Origin: Amycolatopsis xylanica
GTDB lineage: Bacteria; Actinomycetota; Actinomycetes; Mycobacteriales; Pseudonocardiaceae
Assembly: GCF_900107045.1 (NCBI RefSeq)
Contig: NZ_FNON01000005.1
Span: 186,001-250,000, forward strand
Reading direction: 5' to 3'
Length of the DNA stretch: 64,000 bases
Below are positions 58,286-64,000 of this stretch, one piece after another. How positions within the stretch are numbered: position 1 is the first letter of the stretch; every line of letters starts with the position of its first letter. Under the pieces are notes generated by a model, which saw nothing but the letters and a program-made list of their open reading frames with translations, was not told the DNA's origin and made no database searches. Position numbers and translations under genes: made by a program.

Positions 58286-58286
58286 T

Positions 58287-58655
58287 TCAGGCGTTCGGGG
58301 TCGCTTCGGCGTGCACCTTGGCCATGTCGAGCTCGCGCGCGGTCTTCAGCAGCTCTTCGAGGCCGGCTTCGCTGAGCGCGCCGGGTTGCGCGTAGACGAG
58401 TACCTTTTCCCTGATGATCGCCAGCGTCGGGATCGAGCGGACTTCGAACGCGGCCGCGAGCTGCTGCTCGGCCTCCGTGTCGACCGCGGTGAACAGGATG
58501 TCGTCGTGGTTCTCCGACACTTTTTCGTACGTCGGCGCGAACTGGCGGCAGGGCACGCACCAGCCCGCCCAGAAATCGATCACCACGAAGTCGTGGTTCT
58601 CGACGGTTTCGTCGAAGGTCGCGGCGGTCAGGTCGATGGTGGCCATGTAACTCAT
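58287..58655 (-). CDS. Thioredoxin with WCVPC active site
   Basis: A 122-residue thioredoxin-fold protein. The active site is WCVPC (Cys33 and Cys36) with FWAG before it, and the cis-Pro is in RSIPTLAII. Val in place of Gly in the usual WCGPC motif will change redox potential, so this may not be the main cytosolic thioredoxin. ATG 58655 has GAGGG just upstream; ATG 58646 is the alternative. It is alone in its transcript. Likely a disulfide reductase for specific partners. Confidence 0.88.
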   Translation of the reverse strand: MSYMATIDLTAATFDETVENHDFVVIDFWAGWCVPCRQFAPTYEKVSENHDDILFTAVDTEAEQQLAAAFEVRSIPTLAIIREKVLVYAQPGALSEAGLEELLKTARELDMAKVHAEATPNA

Positions 58656-58740
58656 TCTGCCCTCTCGGCGGAGGTGTTTCTTCTCCGCGAGCGCGACAAT
58701 GGCCTGGGCCGGTGCGGCGAGACCCGTGGAGATGACTCGT

Positions 58741-59181
58741 ATGGCGACACCAGACGACCCCGCGTACGCCGTCCGCGTGCTCCTGGTCGAGGATCACGAC
58801 AAGGTCGCCGAGGCGCTCGGCCTGGCATTCGAGGGGTTCGCCGACGTCGAGCTGATCGAGCGGGCGAACTCGCTGGAGACCGGCGTCGCCGCCGCCGTCC
58901 GGCTCGGGCCCGATGTCGTGCTGCTGGACCGCAGGCTCCCGGACGGCGACGCGATCGAGGCCATCGGCCGGTTCGCGCCCGCACGGGTGCTGGTGCTCAC
59001 CGGCGACGCGACCAGCAGGATGACGGCCAGGCTGCTCGAAGCAGGCGGTGCGGGGCTACTGCTGAAATCCGGTCTGCTCGAAGACCTGATCGGCGCCATC
59101 AAGCTGGTCGCCGCCGGCGAGATCGTCATCGACCGTGAGCTGCTGCCGGGCCGCGCCGACCGGCTGGGCGGGCAGCGATGA
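58741..59181 (+). CDS. Stand-alone response-regulator receiver protein
   Basis: A 146-residue receiver domain without an output domain. Conserved positions are VEDHDKV, the phosphoacceptor Asp63 in VVLLDRRLPDGD, TGDATSR, and LLLKSGLLEDL. The last ~30 residues (IVIDRELLPGRADRLGGQR) do not form a helix-turn-helix. ATG 58741 has GGAG nine bases upstream. It overlaps the PAS kinase gene in ATGA, so the two work as a pair. It may be a phosphate sink or a protein-interaction regulator. Confidence 0.88.
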   Translation: MATPDDPAYAVRVLLVEDHDKVAEALGLAFEGFADVELIERANSLETGVAAAVRLGPDVVLLDRRLPDGDAIEAIGRFAPARVLVLTGDATSRMTARLLEAGGAGLLLKSGLLEDLIGAIKLVAAGEIVIDRELLPGRADRLGGQR

Positions 59182-60209
59182 CCGACGAGTTCCGCCTGCT
59201 CGCGCAGGGCGTCGTCGAGTACGCGATCTTCATGGTCGACGTCGACGGCCTGGTCACCGGCTGGAACCCCGGCGCCGAGCGGATCACCGGCTACCGTGCC
59301 GACGAGATCATCGGCGAGCACATCTCCCGCTTCTACGCGCCGGAGGCCGCGGCCGACGGGCGCCCGGAAGCCGATCTCGCCATGGCGTCGGCCGACGGCC
59401 GCCACGTGATCGAAGACTGGCGGGTGCGCCGTGGCGGGGAGCGCTTCTGGGCGCACGTCGTCACCACACCGCTGCGGGACGAGGACGGCAGGCTGCTCGG
59501 GTTCGGCAAGGTCGTGCGCGATCTGAGCGCGCAGGCGGACGCCGACGACGGGTACGCCGACCTGCGCCGGACCTTCGCGCACCTGGTGCGCGCGCAGGAG
59601 ACCGAGCGGCGGCGGATCGCGTGGGACGTGCACGACGACTCGATCCAGTCGATGATCGCGGCCAGCATGCGGCTGCAGGTGCTCATCGGGCAGCAGCCGG
59701 AAGCCACCAGGCAGGTGCTGGTCGAACTCGACGCGTCGATCCAGGCGGCCGTGCGGCGGCTGCGCGTGCTCGTCGCGTATTTGCGGCCGCCGACGCTCGA
59801 CGGCAGTGATTTGGTCGCTTCACTGCGCGGCTATCTGGAAGAGGTGGTGGCCGGCTGGGGATTGGCTTACACCCTGCGGCACGAACTCACCATGGAACCG
59901 TCGCCGGAAGTGGTGGTGAACGTGTTCCGGATAGCGCAGGAGGCATTGGTGAACGTGCACAAGCACGCGCGTGCCGCCGGCGTCGAGGTATCGCTCACCG
60001 AACAGCAGAATGGTTTGCTGGTACGGATATCCGATGATGGGATCGGTATCGCCGCCTCGGTGTCCGCCGTGCGCGGCGAGCATATCGGCATGATCGCGAT
60101 GCGCGAACGGGCCGAAGCCGTGCGCGGCTGGCTTAATGTCGAGAGCCAGCCAGGTGAAGGCACGACCGTGGAATTCTGGGTGCCCGGCGCGGCGTGGGAA
60201 AACGACTGA
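59178..60209 (+). CDS. Cytosolic PAS-domain sensor histidine kinase (HisKA_3)
   Basis: A 343-residue soluble kinase. An N-terminal PAS domain (about 8-118, including VVEYAIFMVDVDGLVTGWNP and RITGYRADEIIGEHISRFY) precedes the HisKA_3 dimerisation helix with His152 in ERRRIAWDVHDDSIQ, then an ATPase domain with NVFRIAQEALVNVHKHA and ISDDGIGI. No membrane helix is seen, so the signal is cytosolic, perhaps redox or a ligand in PAS. It overlaps the receiver gene at 59178-59181. NarL-type regulators are the usual partner, but this one lacks DNA binding. Confidence 0.92.
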   Translation: MTDEFRLLAQGVVEYAIFMVDVDGLVTGWNPGAERITGYRADEIIGEHISRFYAPEAAADGRPEADLAMASADGRHVIEDWRVRRGGERFWAHVVTTPLRDEDGRLLGFGKVVRDLSAQADADDGYADLRRTFAHLVRAQETERRRIAWDVHDDSIQSMIAASMRLQVLIGQQPEATRQVLVELDASIQAAVRRLRVLVAYLRPPTLDGSDLVASLRGYLEEVVAGWGLAYTLRHELTMEPSPEVVVNVFRIAQEALVNVHKHARAAGVEVSLTEQQNGLLVRISDDGIGIAASVSAVRGEHIGMIAMRERAEAVRGWLNVESQPGEGTTVEFWVPGAAWEND

Positions 60210-60409
60210 CGTTTTCCGGCTCAATCGTTGAGCAAACGCAACCTGCGATCGCGGGCACGCGCTGGATAATTTCCCCAGCGTCGGCCGCTGCCCCTGGACA
60301 GTCCCGGCGAAACGCGATGACCGGGGTTCCCACGAGGATTCCCGCGACGGCGGCGAAGGCAGGCCCAGCCCACTCCGGACCCTGGTGGCACAGGATCAGG
60401 GAGGGCGTC

Positions 60410-61390
60410 ATGCCCGAGACCGGTAAATCCCGTCGCAGTGCCGTCTGGCCGGTGGCCGGGCGTGGGCGTATCGGACGCAACGAGGTCCGCAAGGTCGAGA
60501 CCGAGACGAAAACCTTCCGCGCGCTGGACTACCGGTACGGCGGCGGCTGGTGCTCGGAGGCCGTCGCGGCTCAGCTCTCCTGGGGGTACCGCATGCTGGA
60601 AGCCGACTGCAGCGACACCGTGCGGGAACGGCTGTGCGTCGCGCTCGCCGACCTGACCAGCGTCGCCGGCTGGACGTCGTTCGACGCGGGGCAGTCCGAT
60701 GCCGCGCACGCCAGGTTCGACCGCGCGCTGCAGCTCGCCAGGGCAGGCGGCGACGAGGTGCTGGCGTCGAACATCCTGTACCGCAAGGGCCGCGTGTTCC
60801 TGCACCACGACGCCGCGATCGACGCGCTGGAGATGTTCCGGCTCGGTGAGCGGGCCGCCGAGCAGGGCGGTTCGATGCTCATGCTGAGCGTGCTGTGCGC
60901 GAACGAGGCGTGGGCGTACGCCAAGCTGGGCGACCGCGACCTCGCGCTGGCGTCGCTCGGCAGGGCGACCGACGCGTTCGAACGGGCCGAGGACGCGGTC
61001 GCCCCGGTGTGGGCCCGGTTCTTCGGTGAGACCGACCTCACGGCGATGGCGGGCACCGTGCACACCGAGCTGGCCGTGACGCTGGATTCGGCGTACGCGT
61101 CGGCGGCGATCACCGAGCTGACCAAGGTGGTCAAGAGCTATGGCTGCAACATGGCGCGCAGCAAGTCGTTCTGTTTGGTCATGCTGGCGACAAGTCACCT
61201 GCTCGAAGGGGACGTCGACCAAGCCGCGGCGGTGGTCGACGACGCGCTCGCGAAAGCTCTGACTCTTAAGTCTTCGCGGTTCATGGATCGTCTTACACCG
61301 CTTAAGAAAGCAGCGGACTACCGCAGCGACAACCCGGACGCGCGTGCGCTGGGCGAGCGCATCACGGCGTTCCGTTCGGTAGCCGCCTGA
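60410..61390 (+). CDS. TPR-like helical-repeat protein lacking the usual DNA-binding domain
   Basis: A 326-residue soluble protein. The first ~50 residues are basic and contain FRALDYRYGGGWCSEAVAA, which in related actinobacterial regulators connects an N-terminal helix-turn-helix to TPR repeats. Here that helix-turn-helix is absent; helical repeats run from about residue 60 to 310 (AHARFDRALQLARAGGDEV, ANEAWAYAKLGDRDLALASL). ATG 60410 has GGGAGGG upstream. Its TGA overlaps the ATG of the poly-HAMP gene. It may act as an adaptor in the signalling cluster. The upstream 60210-60409 shows no HTH frame. Confidence 0.72.
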   Translation: MPETGKSRRSAVWPVAGRGRIGRNEVRKVETETKTFRALDYRYGGGWCSEAVAAQLSWGYRMLEADCSDTVRERLCVALADLTSVAGWTSFDAGQSDAAHARFDRALQLARAGGDEVLASNILYRKGRVFLHHDAAIDALEMFRLGERAAEQGGSMLMLSVLCANEAWAYAKLGDRDLALASLGRATDAFERAEDAVAPVWARFFGETDLTAMAGTVHTELAVTLDSAYASAAITELTKVVKSYGCNMARSKSFCLVMLATSHLLEGDVDQAAAVVDDALAKALTLKSSRFMDRLTPLKKAADYRSDNPDARALGERITAFRSVAA

Positions 61391-64000
61391 TGGCGGGGGC
61401 GCTCAACGACGAAGGCCTGCAGCGGCTGCTCGAAGGGCTGAAGGCCGTCAGGGACGGCGATTTCAGCACCAGGCTGCCGCAGGTCGACGACCTGCTGATG
61501 GACGAGATGGCCGTCGTGTTCAACGGCATGGTCGATCAGCTCGCCCTGTTCACCTCGGAGGTCACCCGGGTCGCGCGCGAGGTCGGCACGGAGGGGAAGC
61601 TCGGCGGCCAGGCCGTGGTGCCGTCGGTGTCCGGGACCTGGAAGGACCTCACCGACTCGGTCAACGCGATGGCGGGGAACCTGACCGGCCAGGTGCGCGA
61701 CATCGCCGAAGTGGCGACGGCGGTGGCGCAGGGCGACCTTTCGCAGAAGATCACGGTCGATGTGAAGGGGGAGATGCTCGAGCTGAAGAACACGATCAAC
61801 ACGATGGTCGATCAGCTGTCCGCGTTCGCCGACGAGGTGACCCGGGTGGCGCGTGAGGTCGGCAGCGAAGGCCGCCTTGGCGGGCAAGCGGAAGTGCCCG
61901 GGGTGGCCGGAACGTGGCGTGATCTGACCACGTCGGTGAACTTCATGGCCGGAAACCTGACGGATCAGGTCCGCTCCATCGCCGAGGTGACGACCGCGGT
62001 GGCCAAAGGTGACCTTTCGCAGAAGATCACGGTCGACGCGCGTGGCGAGATCTTGGAGCTGAAGAACACGATCAACACGATGGTCGACCAGTTGTCGTCG
62101 TTCGCCGACGAGGTGACGCGCGTGGCGCGCGAGGTCGGCACGGAGGGCGCGCTCGGCGGGCAGGCCCAGGTGCCAGGGGTGGCGGGAACCTGGCGTGATC
62201 TGACCACATCGGTGAACTTCATGGCCGGGAACCTGACGGCGCAGGTGCGGTCGATCGCGCAGGTCGCCACCGCGGTCGCGAAAGGCGACCTGACCCAGAA
62301 GATCACGGTCGACGCGCGTGGCGAGATCTTGGAGCTGAAGAACACGATCAACACGATGGTCGATCAGCTGTCGTCGTTCGCCGATGAGGTGACGAGGGTG
62401 GCGCGGGAGGTGGGTACCGAGGGGCGGCTTGGTGGTCAGGCTGACGTCAAAGGCGTGTCGGGTACGTGGAAGGGCTTGACCGAGTCGGTGAACGTCATGG
62501 CCGACAATTTGACGGATCAGGTCCGTTCCATCGCCCAGGTGACCACGGCCGTCGCGCTCGGCGACCTTTCGCAGAAGATCAGGGTCGACGCGCGTGGCGA
62601 GATCTTGGAGCTGAAAGACACGATCAACACGATGGTCGGCCAGCTGTCGTCGTTCGCCGATGAGGTGACGAGGGTCGCGCGGGAGGTGGGTACCGAGGGG
62701 CGGCTTGGTGGTCAGGCTGACGTCAAAGGCGTGTCGGGTACGTGGAAGGGCCTGACGGAGTCGGTGAACGTCATGGCCGACAATTTGACGGATCAGGTCC
62801 GGTCGATCGCGCAGGTCGCCACCGCGGTCGCGCGCGGTGACCTGTCGCAAAAGATCACCGTGGAGGCCAAGGGCGAGGTCGCCGCGCTGGCTCAGACGAT
62901 CAACACGATGGTCGACACCCTGTCGGCGTTCGCCGACGAAGTGACCAGGGTGGCGCGCGAGGTCGGCACCGAGGGCATCCTCGGCGGCCAGGCGCGCGTG
63001 CCCAATGTGGCCGGCACGTGGAAGAACCTCACCGACAACGTCAATTCCATGGCCAACAACCTGACCAGCCAGGTCCGCAACATCGCGCAGGTGACCACCG
63101 CGGTCGCGCAGGGCGACCTTTCGCGCAAGATCGATGTCGACGCGCGCGGCGAGATCCTCGAACTGAAGACCACGATCAACACGATGGTCGACCAATTGTC
63201 CGCCTTCGCCGCGGAAGTGACGCGCGTGGCGCGCGAGGTCGGCAGCGAGGGGCGGCTCGGCGGCCAGGCCGAGGTCGAAGGCGTGTCCGGGACCTGGAAG
63301 CGGCTCACCGAGAACGTCAACGAACTCGCCGGGAACCTGACCAGGCAGGTCCGCGCGATCGCCGAAGTGACCAGCGCCGTCGCGACGGGCGACCTCACAC
63401 GGTCGATTTCCGTCGAAGCGCAGGGCGAGGTCGCCGAGCTGAAGGACAACATCACCGCGATGGTCCAGTCGCTGCGCGAGACCACGCGGGCCAACGAGGA
63501 GCAGGACTGGCTCAACACCAACCTCGCGCGCATCTCGCGGCTCATCCAGGGGCACCGCGACCTGCGCGTGGTCGCCGCGCTGATCATGAACGAGCTCGCC
63601 CCGCTCGTCGGCGCCCAGCACGGCACGTTCTTCCTCACCGAATCGGGCGAAATCCGGACGAGACTGCGGCTGATCGCCAGTTACGGGCACAGCGAGGAAG
63701 GCGACATCCCGCGCGAGTTCCCGCTCGGGCAGTCCTTGGTCGGCCAGGCCGCGCTCACGAAGAAGCCGATCGTGGTCGACCAGACCCCGCCCGGCTACGT
63801 CAAGATTTCGTCCAGCCTGGGCGCGGCGGCGCCGGTGAACCTCATCGTGCTGCCGACCGTGTTCGAGGACCAGGTGCTCGGCGTCATCGAACTGGCCTCG
63901 TTCACCCGGTTCACCATGGTGCAGCGTGACTTCCTCGAGCAGCTGATGGAGACGATCGGCGTCAACGTCAACACGATCATCGCCAACGCGCGCACCGACG
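61390..64000 (+). CDS. Poly-HAMP, GAF-domain hybrid sensor protein (N-terminal part)
   Basis: At least 870 residues; the gene runs off the right edge. It has no membrane helix. After a first half HAMP come seven tandem 92-residue units, with the consensus start EVTRVAREVGTEG, LGGQA, GTWKDLT, then QVR-IA-VTTAVA-GDLS-KI-VDARGE and ELK-TINTMV. The first EVTRVAREV starts near residue 57 and the seventh near 609. From about 725 a GAF domain follows (VVAALIMNELAPLVGAQHG). The layout is that of group-III, osmosensor-type hybrid kinases, with kinase and receiver domains expected beyond the edge. ATG 61390 overlaps the preceding TGA. Signal is unknown. Confidence 0.9.
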   Translation, partial: MAGALNDEGLQRLLEGLKAVRDGDFSTRLPQVDDLLMDEMAVVFNGMVDQLALFTSEVTRVAREVGTEGKLGGQAVVPSVSGTWKDLTDSVNAMAGNLTGQVRDIAEVATAVAQGDLSQKITVDVKGEMLELKNTINTMVDQLSAFADEVTRVAREVGSEGRLGGQAEVPGVAGTWRDLTTSVNFMAGNLTDQVRSIAEVTTAVAKGDLSQKITVDARGEILELKNTINTMVDQLSSFADEVTRVAREVGTEGALGGQAQVPGVAGTWRDLTTSVNFMAGNLTAQVRSIAQVATAVAKGDLTQKITVDARGEILELKNTINTMVDQLSSFADEVTRVAREVGTEGRLGGQADVKGVSGTWKGLTESVNVMADNLTDQVRSIAQVTTAVALGDLSQKIRVDARGEILELKDTINTMVGQLSSFADEVTRVAREVGTEGRLGGQADVKGVSGTWKGLTESVNVMADNLTDQVRSIAQVATAVARGDLSQKITVEAKGEVAALAQTINTMVDTLSAFADEVTRVAREVGTEGILGGQARVPNVAGTWKNLTDNVNSMANNLTSQVRNIAQVTTAVAQGDLSRKIDVDARGEILELKTTINTMVDQLSAFAAEVTRVAREVGSEGRLGGQAEVEGVSGTWKRLTENVNELAGNLTRQVRAIAEVTSAVATGDLTRSISVEAQGEVAELKDNITAMVQSLRETTRANEEQDWLNTNLARISRLIQGHRDLRVVAALIMNELAPLVGAQHGTFFLTESGEIRTRLRLIASYGHSEEGDIPREFPLGQSLVGQAALTKKPIVVDQTPPGYVKISSSLGAAAPVNLIVLPTVFEDQVLGVIELASFTRFTMVQRDFLEQLMETIGVNVNTIIANARTD
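61556..63480 (+). repeat. Seven 276-bp direct repeats inside the poly-HAMP gene
   Basis: The period is 276 bp (92 codons); for example TACCGAGGGG starts at 62415 and again at 62691. Units 4 and 5 are almost identical at DNA level from about 62365 to 62528 and 62641 to 62804, including silent positions, while units 1 and 7 have diverged. Recent duplication or gene conversion in the middle of the array is likely. Confidence 0.85.

Noticed and set aside
61556..63480. CRISPR-like regular spacing
   Set aside because: The period is 276 bp and coding (92 codons), matching HAMP units.
61318..63690. A 790-codon open frame on the minus strand opposite the poly-HAMP gene
   Set aside because: It is the antisense of a repetitive high-GC gene; its sequence has no domain, and the plus strand gives clear HAMP and GAF domains.

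Overview
The window is high-GC DNA from an actinomycete of the Pseudonocardiaceae type; Amycolatopsis is my best guess. The reasons are the codon bias, frequent GTG starts, leaderless promoters, the coproheme-type haem genes, and the order dxs ... RNase D ... DUF3000 - hemE - hemY - chdC ... msrB, which I recall as conserved core order in mycobacteria and Streptomyces. No rRNA, tRNA, CRISPR array, transposase or phage gene was seen.

Layout. (1) 1-3.3 kb: a choline/betaine-type catabolic operon on the minus strand (BetB-like aldehyde dehydrogenase, APC permease, GMC oxidoreductase running off the left edge). (2) 3.4-5.4 kb: dxs of the MEP isoprenoid pathway. (3) 5.4-6.6 kb: a small secreted-protein gene enclosed by a ~310-bp inverted repeat built of smaller palindromes. 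(4) 6.6-13.7 kb: an agmatine/guanidino-acid catabolic operon (Na+/solute symporter, agmatinase-family ureohydrolase, ThDP enzyme, aminobutyraldehyde dehydrogenase) divergent from its PucR regulator, with a perfect 10-bp-arm inverted repeat between them. (5) 13.7-20.7 kb: a two-component system, an F420/flavin luciferase-like oxidoreductase, an HSL-type esterase, a Tat-exported PHP-domain protein and a secreted M1 peptidase. (6) 21-24.4 kb: fadA-fadB of beta-oxidation. (7) 24.6-31.8 kb: a urea/guanidine carboxylase operon with both DUF1989 partners and a permease, divergent from a TetR regulator. (8) 31.8-38.7 kb: RNase D, a LuxR response regulator, a ~1.1-kb gene-free region, DUF3000, and the haem genes hemE-hemY-chdC. 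(9) 38.7-43.6 kb: a CaiB-like CoA transferase, then a tight minus-strand operon of a TIGR04222-type membrane protein with a hexad-repeat Cys tail, a DUF692/MNIO enzyme and a small partner, plus a tailless paralogue and msrB. (10) 43.7-53.9 kb: a Ser/Thr kinase, TVP38 membrane protein, stand-alone LigD-type polymerase, MsnO8-like oxidoreductase, S1 miniprotein, IclR regulator, beta-propeller-like repeat protein, thiolase, hydrolase and a membrane protein. (11) 54-58.2 kb: proline catabolism (pruA, proline dehydrogenase) with a divergent PucR regulator. (12) 58.3-64 kb: thioredoxin, then a signalling cluster of stand-alone receiver, PAS histidine kinase, TPR-like protein and a poly-HAMP/GAF kinase cut by the right edge.

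The strongest candidate for an undescribed system is the TIGR04222/DUF692 operon at 40.0-42.8 kb. The membrane protein ends in five Cys spaced exactly six residues apart, and the gene for a probable Cys-modifying iron enzyme starts inside its last codons. Other notable signals are a family of long palindromes that supply the stop codons of the genes they separate, and a set of leaderless promoters with a TA-N3-T hexamer exactly seven bases before the start codon.
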